64,000 nt of DNA from NCBI RefSeq assembly GCF_004005485.1, contig NZ_RZUL01000002.1, positions 744,001 through 808,000 of the forward strand, read 5' to 3'. The notes under the pieces are model-generated. The model worked only from the letters and a program-made list of their open reading frames with translations, was not told the DNA's origin and did no database searches. The first letter of the stretch is position 1. The number at the start of each line of letters is the position of its first letter. This document shows positions 1 to 7,975 of this stretch, piece after piece. The DNA comes from Sphingobium algorifonticola (GTDB lineage: Bacteria; Pseudomonadota; Alphaproteobacteria; Sphingomonadales; Sphingomonadaceae). A program made the position numbers and the translations under genes.

Positions 1-521
1 GAAGCCCCGATTATCTGGCGCTCAATCCGCAAGGCCTTGTTCCGGCGCTAGAGGCGGACGGCACAGTGTTGACACAGTCGCTCGCGATCATCGAATATCT
101 CGACGAAACGGTGCCGGGTGCCGCGCTGTTGCCGCCCGATCCGACGGCACGGGCGCGCGTCCGTGCGATCGCCCAGATCGTGGCCTGCGATATCCACCCC
201 ATCGACAATCTGCGGGTGCTGAATTATCTGCGGCACGACCTTGCACAGGATGAAGCCACTGTCGCCCGCTGGTACAATCACTGGATCGCTTCCGGCTTTG
301 AAGCCATCGAACAGCGGCTGGCAGAACCGCAGACGGGGCGGTTCGTTCATGGCGACAGTCCGACACTCGCGGACATTTGCCTGGTGCCGCAAGTGTTCAA
401 CGCGGCCAATTTCAAGCTGGACCTGTCCCCATTCCCCCGCATCCGCGCGATATTCGACCATGCGATGGCCTTGCCTGCCTTCGCCAATTCCGCGCCGCAG
501 CAACAGCCGGATGCCGAATGA
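1..521 (+). CDS. Zeta-class glutathione S-transferase / maleylpyruvate or maleylacetoacetate isomerase (5' partial)
   Basis: The reading frame is open from base 3 and runs off the left edge, so the extreme N-terminus with the catalytic Ser/Cys is missing. What remains starts in the thioredoxin fold (NPQGLVPAL, then QSLAIIEYLDE, the glutathione-binding cis-Pro and Glu-Ser region of zeta GSTs). An all-helical C-terminal domain follows, with the family signature GDSPTLADICLVPQVFNA. Zeta GSTs isomerise maleylacetoacetate or maleylpyruvate to the fumaryl isomer. Because a gentisate dioxygenase and an FAH-family hydrolase lie about 5 kb downstream, maleylpyruvate is an attractive substrate, but that is inference; tyrosine catabolism is equally possible. 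Confidence 0.85.
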   Translation, partial: SPDYLALNPQGLVPALEADGTVLTQSLAIIEYLDETVPGAALLPPDPTARARVRAIAQIVACDIHPIDNLRVLNYLRHDLAQDEATVARWYNHWIASGFEAIEQRLAEPQTGRFVHGDSPTLADICLVPQVFNAANFKLDLSPFPRIRAIFDHAMALPAFANSAPQQQPDAE

Positions 522-722
522 TCCAATGCGTCCATTGCCGCTGATGCGTTGTCCGAAAAGGTCATGCGGCGATTGCACGACGCATGCCGCCGCAGCCCGT
601 TCGCTTCGCCTCTGAAGCAAACAGGCCCGATTTCGCCTGATCGGAAAAGCAGCCCGCCGACTGCCAAGCCAGGTGCGGCAAAATACTGTTTGCGACCCGA
701 CAAAAAACCTATCTTGGCGCTT

Positions 723-770
723 CCTCACTATTCTCTATTGCAATAGTAGATAATATTGGACGCAGTGAGG
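723..770 (+). promoter_or_regulatory. Inverted repeats ahead of cysE, one arm covering its ribosome-binding site
   Basis: CCTCACT at 723-729 is perfectly complementary to AGTGAGG at 764-770, which is the likely Shine-Dalgarno of the next gene. Between the arms is a perfect 12-bp palindrome, CTATTGCAATAG (735-746), and a TAATAT box (751-756). As RNA this could fold into a hairpin hiding the ribosome-binding site. As DNA the palindrome could be an operator in the promoter. The sequence alone does not decide between them. Confidence 0.4.
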
Positions 771-775
771 CTCAG

Positions 776-1720
776 GTGACGGCATATTGGAATACGGACA
801 AGCTCGTGCTGCAACTCAGCGCCCAGCGGCAGGCATGGCGGTCGGCGCAGCGGCATCACATGGAATATGGCGCTGTGGGCTTCCCGTCCCGTCCGAAGCT
901 CGCAAAGATCACCGACGCATTGTGCGGCGCGCTGTTTCCGATGCGCCTTGGGCCGGATTTCGTGCGGGCGCACAATGAGAATGCGTTCGTGGCGGAGACA
1001 CTCGATACCGTGTTGAGCCGTCTTTATGGCCAGATACGGATCGAACTGGCCTATTCGCGCGATGGTGCGACGCCCGAGGATGTCGATGCGGAAGCGGGGC
1101 AAATCATCGGGCGATTTGCTGCGGAGCTGCCGCAACTGAGGGCGACACTCGATACCGATGTGGAGGCCGCCTTCGCCGCCGACCCCGCCGCACGCAGCGT
1201 GGACGAAATACTGATCTGCTATCCCAGCATGCAGGCGATCATCCACCATCGCATCGCACATCATCTTTATCGGCTGGGCGTACCGGTTGTGGCGCGGATC
1301 ATTTCCGAAGTGGCGCACAGTCGGACCGGCATCGACATCCATCCCGGTGCCGTGATCGGCGAGCGTTTCTTTATTGATCACGGCAATGGCGTGGTGATCG
1401 GTGAAACCGCGATAATCGGCAAAGGCGTGCGGCTCTATCAGGGGGTCACGCTGGGCGCTCGTTCAATCCCCTATACCGAGCAGGGCGTTGTCGAACGAGG
1501 CGTACCCCGCCATCCGATCATAGAGGATGATGTGGTGATCTATGCCGGTGCGACGGTGCTGGGGCGGATTATCGTGGGCCGAGGATCGGTGATCGCGGGC
1601 AATGTGTGGCTGACGAAAAGCGTACCGGCGACCAGCCATGTGCAACAGGCCAACATCGTGCACGATGTGAAGGAACGCGCCGCCGTGAGCGCGCCGCACC
1701 GGCTGGGGGAAACGGTATGA
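776..1720 (+). CDS. cysE: Serine O-acetyltransferase
   Basis: Transfers acetyl from acetyl-CoA to L-serine to give O-acetylserine, the first step of cysteine synthesis in the cytoplasm. The protein has 314 residues, with a helical N-terminal domain and then a left-handed beta helix of hexapeptide repeats. The diagnostic stretch runs from IDIHPGAVIG through FIDHGNGVVIGETA to LYQGVTLGARS and contains the active-site His and Asp residues of the family. It is the longer type with an extended N-terminal region seen in many alphaproteobacteria and in EpsC proteins. The start is GTG, chosen because GTGAGG lies 5 bases upstream and no better in-frame ATG precedes the conserved region. Its stop overlaps the start of the symporter gene (ATGA), so the two are probably co-translated. 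Confidence 0.9.
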   Translation: MTAYWNTDKLVLQLSAQRQAWRSAQRHHMEYGAVGFPSRPKLAKITDALCGALFPMRLGPDFVRAHNENAFVAETLDTVLSRLYGQIRIELAYSRDGATPEDVDAEAGQIIGRFAAELPQLRATLDTDVEAAFAADPAARSVDEILICYPSMQAIIHHRIAHHLYRLGVPVVARIISEVAHSRTGIDIHPGAVIGERFFIDHGNGVVIGETAIIGKGVRLYQGVTLGARSIPYTEQGVVERGVPRHPIIEDDVVIYAGATVLGRIIVGRGSVIAGNVWLTKSVPATSHVQQANIVHDVKERAAVSAPHRLGETV

Positions 1721-3042
1721 CGACAGGTGCGCGACCGCCAATCGTTCGCAAATTGGGCCTTCAGGTCGCGCTGGCGATGCTCGCAGGGCTGCTGCTGGGG
1801 CTGGCCGCGCGGCAGATCGGTCCGATCGGACAAAATGGCGATCCCAACATATTGACGCAGATCCTTGGCATCCTCGGCAATATTTTCGTCCAGTTGCTCA
1901 AGCTGATCGTGCCGTCGCTGGTGGTCACGGCGATTATCGCCAGCATCGCGAACATTCGGGCTCTCGCCAATCCGGGACGGCTGGTGGGGCAGACGCTGCT
2001 GTGGTTCGCGATCACGGCGGCGCTTTCTGTGGCGATCGGGCTGGCGCTGGGGCTGCTGCTTCAGCCGGGACTGCACAGCGGCGTGACGGCGGAGGTCGCT
2101 TCCGCGCCCAAATCGGTAGGCGGCTGGTTGGACTTCCTGAAAGGCCTGGTGCCGGGCAACACACTTGGTCTGACCGCCAGCACAAAGATCGGTGAGGACG
2201 GGGCGACGACCAGCCTGTCGTTCAACGTGCTGCAACTGGTAGTGCTGGCGATCCTGATCGGCGCGGCTGCGGTGCGGACGGGCGAGAAGGCGGAGCCGTT
2301 CCTGGCGTGGAATGCCGCATTCCTGGCGATCGTACGGACGCTGCTGCGCTGGATCATCCGTCTCACGCCGCTAGGCACGATCGGGCTGTTCGGCACGGCG
2401 GTGGCGACATATGGCTGGAGTGCGCTGGCAAGTCTCGGCTGGTTCGCAGGCGCTGTCTATCTGGGTCTCGCCCTCGTGCTGTTGGGCCTCTATCCTGTGC
2501 TGCTTGCGCTCAACGGGCTTGATCCGCGCGTATTCTTTCGCAAGGCGTGGCCTGCGATCCAGTTGGGTTTTGTCACCCGTTCGTCGATCGGGACTCTGCC
2601 GGTGACGGAACTGGCGACCGAAACACTCGGCGTGAAGCGCGAATATGCCGCATTTGTGGCGCCGCTTGCCGCGACCACGAAGATGGATGGGTGCGCGTCC
2701 ATCTATCCTGCCATTGCTGCGCTATTCATCGCCCAATTCTACGGGCTGCCGCTTGGCATCGGCGATTATGCGCTGATTGCATTTGTGTCCGTGCTGGGAT
2801 CGGCAGCGACCGCTGGACTGACAGGTGCGATCGTGATGCTGACGTTGACGCTCACGACGCTGGGCCTGCCGCTTGAAGGCGTAGGTCTGCTGCTGGCGAT
2901 AGACCCCATTCTCGACATGGGGCGGACAGCTACCAATGTCGCGGGGCAGGTGCTGGTCGGCACGATCGTCGCCAAGCGCGAAGGGTTGCTGGATGCAGAC
3001 CGCTACGCCGCCGACGTCGCGCCGACCGCCCTGGCGCTATAG
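1717..3042 (+). CDS. Dicarboxylate/amino acid:cation symporter (DAACS family)
   Basis: A 441-residue inner-membrane secondary transporter of the GltP/DctA/TcyP family. It shows the family re-entrant loop motif as SSIGTLPVT, the MDGCASIYPAI segment, and the substrate/cation site DPILDMGRTATNV near the C-terminus, with about eight hydrophobic segments. The start is the ATG inside the ATGA overlap with cysE; longer in-frame starts would lie inside cysE. Family members import C4-dicarboxylates, glutamate, serine or cystine with Na+ or H+. Coupling to cysE hints at a sulfur or amino acid substrate such as cystine or serine, but this is inference. Confidence 0.85.
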   Translation: MTTGARPPIVRKLGLQVALAMLAGLLLGLAARQIGPIGQNGDPNILTQILGILGNIFVQLLKLIVPSLVVTAIIASIANIRALANPGRLVGQTLLWFAITAALSVAIGLALGLLLQPGLHSGVTAEVASAPKSVGGWLDFLKGLVPGNTLGLTASTKIGEDGATTSLSFNVLQLVVLAILIGAAAVRTGEKAEPFLAWNAAFLAIVRTLLRWIIRLTPLGTIGLFGTAVATYGWSALASLGWFAGAVYLGLALVLLGLYPVLLALNGLDPRVFFRKAWPAIQLGFVTRSSIGTLPVTELATETLGVKREYAAFVAPLAATTKMDGCASIYPAIAALFIAQFYGLPLGIGDYALIAFVSVLGSAATAGLTGAIVMLTLTLTTLGLPLEGVGLLLAIDPILDMGRTATNVAGQVLVGTIVAKREGLLDADRYAADVAPTALAL

Positions 3043-3696
3043 GGACAGGTCGACGCGCACCGGCGTCACCGAACGGAGGGGAGCAATTCCGAACGGCGTA
3101 TCGGTCGGCGCAACCTGTCCCGCGCCAGGGATCGCATGAGCAAGGAGGCGGTCCAGCAGGGCAGCGCCTTCGCTCCATCGACCCAGATCGGCTAGGCCGC
3201 TGGCAGAACCGATAGCCCCGCCGTCCGCACAGTCGCTGCCCCAGAAACGGGCAAGGGCCTGCGCCCCGGCAAAGTCCATTCGCGGATCGTTGCGACTGGC
3301 AACGACAATCGAGGGAAATGGCAGCAAGGCTTTTGGCGTCGGGCCGAAGCCGACAAGGCGCAGGTCGTCACTGGCCGTATCGACATTGGGCGGCGCGACC
3401 AGCAGCGCACCGGCGACCGGATGGCCGTATGAGGGCTTCTCGAAACTCGCCCACCAGGCGACGGCATGGCAGGCTAGGCCGCGGGCTACAAGAATGACCG
3501 GGCGGTCCGCCTGCTTGACGGCATGATCGATGGCCGTGATCCAGCTGTTGCGATGGGGCCGGTCCCAAACGCCAAGATGCACCCGCTGGCAATCAGGCCG
3601 TTCCTCTTCCCAGCGGCTGAGCCAATGGCTCGAGTCGGGTTGCTCCATACCCGCAAGGGTCAGGATCAATCGGGGGGCTTCGGTCGAAAGAGACAT
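3037..3696 (-). CDS. RBBP9/YdeN-type alpha/beta-hydrolase fold protein, catalytic Ser and His missing
   Basis: A 219-residue protein of the RBBP9/YdeN serine hydrolase family. It is recognised by the conserved Trp-rich N-terminus (SSHWLSRWE), WDRP, GALLVAPPNVD and the SRNDP segment carrying the acidic residue. The nucleophile elbow, normally AHSLGC, reads ARGLAC, so Gly73 replaces the catalytic Ser. The catalytic His in the usual GHINAASG segment is Ala161 (GAIGSASG). It is therefore probably an inactive paralogue, perhaps a binding protein. The second Met (3696) is chosen as start because AGGAGA lies 6 bases before it and abuts the first Met (3702). The 3' end overlaps the convergent symporter gene by 6 bases. 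Confidence 0.75.
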   Translation of the reverse strand: MSLSTEAPRLILTLAGMEQPDSSHWLSRWEEERPDCQRVHLGVWDRPHRNSWITAIDHAVKQADRPVILVARGLACHAVAWWASFEKPSYGHPVAGALLVAPPNVDTASDDLRLVGFGPTPKALLPFPSIVVASRNDPRMDFAGAQALARFWGSDCADGGAIGSASGLADLGRWSEGAALLDRLLAHAIPGAGQVAPTDTPFGIAPLRSVTPVRVDLSL

Positions 3697-3840
3697 GGGC
3701 ATTCTCCTGTCAGCTTTGAATTATGCCTCCCATATATTTCTATGGATATGATAGACAATGCTTTGGCGTTCAGATGTGCCGGATATGCGCCCAATCATGA
3801 CGATGGAGCCACGGCCGCCAGCCTTGTGGAAGGCTATCGT

Positions 3841-4479
3841 CTACTTGCCCGGATTGCCCGCAACATCCTTCCAGACGGGACGATCCATCTGAAACGTATC
3901 CCCTGATCGCAGGTAGACGCCCGCACCATGTACGCGCGCGATCAGGTGCATCGCGCCCGTGTCGATATGGCAGCGTTGTTCATCAAGCACATAGGCATCG
4001 GCGACATGCGCCATCACCACTTCGGCAACCATAAGGGTCTGTGCGGCGCTCAGGGTCAGCCGGTGCAGGAGGCGGCATTCGAAGCTGGCGGGTGCCGTGA
4101 CAATGCGGGGCGGGGCAACACGGTCGGACGCCACCACCTCAAGCTTTGCCAGCGTGATTTCATCGACGTCCGGCGGTGCGTCGATGCAGGTCAGGTTCAT
4201 GGCCTGCGCGTCGGCTTCGCAGACCAGATTGACGACGAACTCGCCGGTTTCCAGTATGTTGGCGTCGCTGTCCTTCAATGTGCCGTCGGGTCGCGCCATC
4301 AGCCCCAGCACGATCGTCGCCGGATCAGGCCCGAAGAAGTTGAAGAAGCTGTACGGCGCGGCGTTGCGCCCGCCCGCTGCCGACTGGCTCGTCACCCAGG
4401 CTATGGGACGCGGCGTGATGGCGCTCGCCAGTATCTTGTAGCGATCGGCCGGTTTCATGGCTGGAATGTCGAATCGCAT
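3841..4479 (-). CDS. Flavin reductase-like (FMN-binding split barrel) protein
   Basis: A 212-residue protein of the flavin reductase-like/DIM6-NTAB family, which binds FMN and often reduces flavin for a partner monooxygenase. Conserved stretches include ITPRPIAWVTS, NAAPYSFFNFFGPDPA and ETGEFVVNLV. Met at 4479 is chosen because the conserved fold starts immediately after it; a longer frame would run into the nitrilase gene. It begins 4 bases after the nitrilase stop, so the two form an operon. Its partner is unknown. Many members of this subgroup have no shown reductase activity. Confidence 0.8.
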   Translation of the reverse strand: MRFDIPAMKPADRYKILASAITPRPIAWVTSQSAAGGRNAAPYSFFNFFGPDPATIVLGLMARPDGTLKDSDANILETGEFVVNLVCEADAQAMNLTCIDAPPDVDEITLAKLEVVASDRVAPPRIVTAPASFECRLLHRLTLSAAQTLMVAEVVMAHVADAYVLDEQRCHIDTGAMHLIARVHGAGVYLRSGDTFQMDRPVWKDVAGNPGK

Positions 4480-4483
4480 CGCG

Positions 4484-5413
4484 TCATTGCCCCCGGACAG
4501 GCGGGCGGGGCGCTTCATCCACCGCGAGCGAGAAGATGTCGGGTCGGGCATAATGGCCGACCACATCGAAATCATATTTGCCCCGCAGCACGGCGTCGGG
4601 ATCGAGATCGGCATAGAGGATCGTTTCACCGCTGAAATCCGGTCCGGCCAGCACCTGGCCCAATGGATCGACGATGCAACTGCCGCCCCGCATCAGGACC
4701 AGATCGGGGTCGTTGCCCAGCGCGCAGTCATAATCGGGCGGATAGGCGCCGCGTGTGATATGCTGGCAAGCCGACAATACGAAACAGCGCCCTTCCAGCG
4801 CGATATGCTGCATCGACGGTAGCCAGGTATCGCGGTCGTCGGCGGTCGGCGCGCAATAGAGCGTGACGCCTTTGGCATACATCGCCATCCGCAGCATCGG
4901 CATATAGTTTTCCCAGCAGATGACCGCGCCGATCCGGCCGATTTCCGTGTCGATGACCGATAATGTCGATCCATCGCCAAAGCCCCAGATGAGCCGCTCG
5001 GCGCCGGTCGGCATCAGCTTGCGATGTTTGGCGACCAGCCCCTTCGCGCCATCGAAGAACAGCGCCGTGCAGTAGAGCGTGCCGCCATCCCGTTCGATAC
5101 AGCCGATCACAACTAAGATGTCCGACTCCGCTACAGCCTCCGCGACCGTCGCGACCTCAGGGCCGTCGAGCGTAATCGCGGCACGATGATAGGCGGCGAA
5201 GTCAGCGCGTCCTTGCGGTTTGCGCATTCCGACCGGCGCACCGAATGATGCGCCTTTGGGATAGAAGCCCAGAAATGCCTCGGGAAATACCGCCAGTCGC
5301 GCCCCCCCCGATGCGGCCTCCCGTATCAGCTTTGCGGCCTTGTCCGCGCAGCCCTGCGGATCGAAGGGAAGCGACGCTGCCTGCACCACGGCCACTCTGC
5401 AATGTTCCATCAT
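4484..5413 (-). CDS. Nitrilase (carbon-nitrogen hydrolase family)
   Basis: Hydrolyses a nitrile to a carboxylic acid and ammonia in the cytoplasm. The 309-residue protein carries the full nitrilase triad: Glu45 (FPEAFLG), Lys132 (KHRKLMPT) and Cys166 (CWENYMP). The CWENYMP context is the branch-1 nitrilase type (aliphatic/aryl nitrilases) rather than amidases. ATG 5413 is chosen over an upstream GTG because GAGG sits 6 bases before it; the adjacent ATG at 5410 is an alternative. It is divergent from the gentisate dioxygenase gene across a 70-base region and is followed by the flavin reductase-like gene. Supply of an aromatic acid from a nitrile is a plausible but unproven role. Confidence 0.88.
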   Translation of the reverse strand: MMEHCRVAVVQAASLPFDPQGCADKAAKLIREAASGGARLAVFPEAFLGFYPKGASFGAPVGMRKPQGRADFAAYHRAAITLDGPEVATVAEAVAESDILVVIGCIERDGGTLYCTALFFDGAKGLVAKHRKLMPTGAERLIWGFGDGSTLSVIDTEIGRIGAVICWENYMPMLRMAMYAKGVTLYCAPTADDRDTWLPSMQHIALEGRCFVLSACQHITRGAYPPDYDCALGNDPDLVLMRGGSCIVDPLGQVLAGPDFSGETILYADLDPDAVLRGKYDFDVVGHYARPDIFSLAVDEAPRPPVRGQ

Positions 5414-5446
5414 CTGTCGCCTCACGTTGACACTTATCGCAATTTA

Positions 5447-5462
5447 CTTTAAGTCTATAATA
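5447..5462 (+). promoter_or_regulatory. Candidate MarR operator, copy 1 (gentisate dioxygenase/nitrilase promoter)
   Basis: CTTTAAGTCTATAATA lies in the divergent region between the nitrilase and gentisate dioxygenase genes. It matches 14 of 16 bases with CTTTAAGTTTAAAATA upstream of the aryl-CoA hydroxylase gene (10847-10862, minus strand), whose operon encodes a MarR regulator. It also supplies a plausible -10 box (TATAAT). Confidence 0.5.
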
Positions 5463-5483
5463 ATTGGAAGTCGAGGAACGAAT

Positions 5484-6614
5484 ATGGCCGCTCGCAGCTA
5501 TGATGCCTATCGGGAAGATCGGGTCGGGCGTGCCAATGTTGGTGATACCGCGCCATTGCGCGCTTATTACGCCGATCTCGAGCGCATGCACGCCGGAGCA
5601 CTCTGGACCGTCGCAAACAAGATCGAGCCTTGGGAACCGAAAACCGAATCCGTGCCGGTCGTGTGGCGCTATGCGGACTTGCGGGAACCGGTGCTGCGCT
5701 CGCTCGATCTCGTGACGCCGGAGCAAGCCGGGCGTCGGGTTGTGTTTCTGGAAAATCCTGGCCGTACCGAAATGTCGGCGGCGGTCGGCTGGCTCTACTC
5801 GGGCTTGCAGGTGATGAACCCGGGGGAACTTGCCTCCAGCCACCGTCATTCCGCCTCCGCCCTGCGTTTCATCATGGAGGGGGAGGGCGCCTTCACAAAT
5901 GTCGATGGGCACCGGATGACGTTGGGTGCGAATGATTTCGTGCTGACGCCCAACGGGACCTGGCATGAGCATGGCGTAGCCGATGACGGCACGGCGTGCA
6001 TCTGGCAGGACGGTCTCGACATTCCGCTGATGAATGCCCTGGAGGCAGGCTTTTACGAAGTGCATCCCGACCTTCAGCAGGCGGTGACCTATCCTGTCGA
6101 TGATATGACGAAGGCATGGGGTAATCCTGGTCTGCGTCCGGCAGGCGCAGCATGGGACAAGCGATATTCGCCGCTGTTCAAATATGAATGGGCACCGACT
6201 TATGAGGCGCTGCATCGCTTCGCCAGCGTGACGGACGGCTCGCCGTTCGACGGGATTCATATGGACTATGTGAACCCCGCGACAGGTGGCCCGGTGATGC
6301 CGACCATCGGTGCCAGCATGCAGATGCTGCGCCCCGGGGAACATACGAGGGCGCATCGCCAGGTTGGCAGCTTCCTCTACCAGTGCGCCAAGGGCCATGG
6401 ATATTCGATTATCAACGGACGCCGCTACGACTGGCGCGAACGCGACATCTTCTGTGTTCCCAACTGGATGTGGCACGAACATGTCAACGGATCGGCGGGC
6501 GACGATGCCTGCCTGTTCGCCTTTCACGATCTGCCGGTGATGAAGGCGCTCGGCCTGTATCGGGAACAGGCCTTCGGTGACAACGGCGGATATCAGCCCC
6601 TTCTCGAACAATAA
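5484..6614 (+). CDS. Gentisate 1,2-dioxygenase
   Basis: Opens the ring of gentisate (2,5-dihydroxybenzoate) between C1 and C2 to give maleylpyruvate. It is a cytoplasmic Fe(II) bicupin. The 376-residue protein has the first cupin with SHRHSASALRFIMEGEG and DFVLTPNGTWHEHG, which carries the metal-binding histidines, and a second cupin with RAHRQVGSFLYQ and FCVPNWMWHEHVNG. The ATG is preceded by GAGGAACGAAT. The FAH-family gene follows after 14 bases. It could act on a close analogue such as salicylate or 1-hydroxy-2-naphthoate, which are cleaved by relatives. The neighbouring thioesterase and aryl-CoA 5-hydroxylase favour gentisate. Confidence 0.88.
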   Translation: MAARSYDAYREDRVGRANVGDTAPLRAYYADLERMHAGALWTVANKIEPWEPKTESVPVVWRYADLREPVLRSLDLVTPEQAGRRVVFLENPGRTEMSAAVGWLYSGLQVMNPGELASSHRHSASALRFIMEGEGAFTNVDGHRMTLGANDFVLTPNGTWHEHGVADDGTACIWQDGLDIPLMNALEAGFYEVHPDLQQAVTYPVDDMTKAWGNPGLRPAGAAWDKRYSPLFKYEWAPTYEALHRFASVTDGSPFDGIHMDYVNPATGGPVMPTIGASMQMLRPGEHTRAHRQVGSFLYQCAKGHGYSIINGRRYDWRERDIFCVPNWMWHEHVNGSAGDDACLFAFHDLPVMKALGLYREQAFGDNGGYQPLLEQ

Positions 6615-6628
6615 GGAATAGTCGGCTT

Positions 6629-7540
6629 ATGCGTCTTGTAACCTATCGCGCCCATGGCGAAAGCGCCGCCCGCCTCGGAGCGATCCAGGGTGATCTGGTG
6701 GTCGATCTGGAGCATCTGGGTGCGGCTTCGGGTGTCGCGTTGCCGTCCAGCATGCTGGCGTTCATCGACCTGGGGCCAACGGCTGTGACGGCGGCGGTGG
6801 CGCTGCTGACATCGATGGGCAACGATTGGCCGGTCGGCGTGGCGACCCCGCTCGCCAATGTGCGGTTGCTCGCGCCGATCCCGCGCCCGCGCAAGAATAT
6901 CTTCGGGATCGGCCTCAACTATATCGATCATGTGGCTGAATCCGCTGCTGCGCTGGACACGTCGCCCGACCTGCCCAAACAGCCGGTCATCTTTTCAAAG
7001 CCGCCGACGAGCATATGCGGACCGGGCGATCCGGTCCTGCACGATGCGACGATCACACAGCAACTCGACTGGGAAGTCGAATTGGCAGCTATCATCGGTA
7101 CGACGGCGAAGCGGGTGTCGCGCGCGGACGCGCTGAAGCATGTTTTCGGTTACAGCGTCCTGATCGATATGAGCGCGCGCGATTGCCGCCGCGCGGGTCA
7201 GTGGATCTACTCCAAGGGGCAGGACAGCTACGCGCCCATGGGTCCGTGCATCGTCACCACCGACGAAATCCCCGATCCGCAGACGCTGGACCTGTGGCTG
7301 ACGGTCAACGGGGTGGAAAAGCAGCGCAGCAACACCAGCCATATGCTGTTCAAGGTCGATGAACTGATTGCCGACATCAGCCGCGGGATCACGTTGGAAC
7401 CGGGTGACATCATCGCCACCGGCACCCCCGAAGGCGTCGGCGCGGGGCGCACACCACAGGAGTTTCTGTGGCCGGGCGATGTCATCGCATGTGGCGTGGA
7501 AGGTATCGGCGAGCTGCGCCACCCCATCGTGGCGGTGTAA
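6629..7540 (+). CDS. Fumarylacetoacetate hydrolase family protein (probable fumarylpyruvate hydrolase)
   Basis: A 303-residue FAH-fold enzyme that cleaves C-C bonds in beta-diketo acids with a divalent metal. Motifs visible are FGIGLNYIDHVAESA, the metal-binding DWEVELAAIIG, and ATGTPEGVGAGR near the C-terminus. It lies 14 bases after the gentisate dioxygenase gene, so the natural reading is fumarylpyruvate hydrolysis to fumarate and pyruvate, the last step of the gentisate path. Other FAHD members are oxaloacetate decarboxylases or acylpyruvases. The 3' end faces the thioesterase gene with only 6 bases between. Confidence 0.85.
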   Translation: MRLVTYRAHGESAARLGAIQGDLVVDLEHLGAASGVALPSSMLAFIDLGPTAVTAAVALLTSMGNDWPVGVATPLANVRLLAPIPRPRKNIFGIGLNYIDHVAESAAALDTSPDLPKQPVIFSKPPTSICGPGDPVLHDATITQQLDWEVELAAIIGTTAKRVSRADALKHVFGYSVLIDMSARDCRRAGQWIYSKGQDSYAPMGPCIVTTDEIPDPQTLDLWLTVNGVEKQRSNTSHMLFKVDELIADISRGITLEPGDIIATGTPEGVGAGRTPQEFLWPGDVIACGVEGIGELRHPIVAV

Positions 7541-7546
7541 ATTACC

Positions 7547-7975
7547 TCAGGCGACGGACTGGATCGCGATCATGTCGGTCGCGGCCAGTCGGTCACGGAT
7601 GGCGGCGGGCCAGGGCGTCGATTTGCCTGTGTCCAGATTCATGCACACCAGCACGGCGGAGGCGCGCACCCGATCCTCGCCGTTGCACTCTATGGCGTAG
7701 CGCAGAGCGCAGGAGCTTTCCCCGAGCCGCTCGACCGTGATCGTGATTGTCAGCATGTCGCCCAATCGACTCGGTGCGACGAACTGGCTGTCGATCTTGA
7801 CCGTTGGTACGCCCAGTCCCCGTTCAAGATGCAATTCCGCAAAGCCTATGCCCGTTCGGGCGGCAAACCAATCCTCGACCGCGGCGTTCAGCATTTCAAA
7901 ATAGCGCGGATAGAACACTATGCCTGCGGCATCGACATGCGCAAAACGCACCGGCAAGCGCAGCGAGAAGCTCAT
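7547..7975 (-). CDS. Acyl-CoA thioesterase, 4-hydroxybenzoyl-CoA thioesterase (hotdog) family
   Basis: A 142-residue single hotdog domain. The N-terminal motif VRFAHVDAAGIVFYPRYFEM contains the catalytic Asp region of the 4-hydroxybenzoyl-CoA thioesterase class. Its start overlaps the stop of the MarR gene (ATGA), and that gene follows the aryl-CoA hydroxylase, so the three form one operon. By analogy with the CoA-dependent salicylate route of Streptomyces (SdgA-D), it is a good candidate for hydrolysing gentisyl-CoA to gentisate. That role rests on context only. Confidence 0.82.
   Translation of the reverse strand: MSFSLRLPVRFAHVDAAGIVFYPRYFEMLNAAVEDWFAARTGIGFAELHLERGLGVPTVKIDSQFVAPSRLGDMLTITITVERLGESSCALRYAIECNGEDRVRASAVLVCMNLDTGKSTPWPAAIRDRLAATDMIAIQSVA

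Noticed and set aside
5202-6611. A 469-codon open frame on the minus strand
   Set aside because: Antisense to gentisate dioxygenase and overlapping the nitrilase gene in another frame; no recognisable domain.
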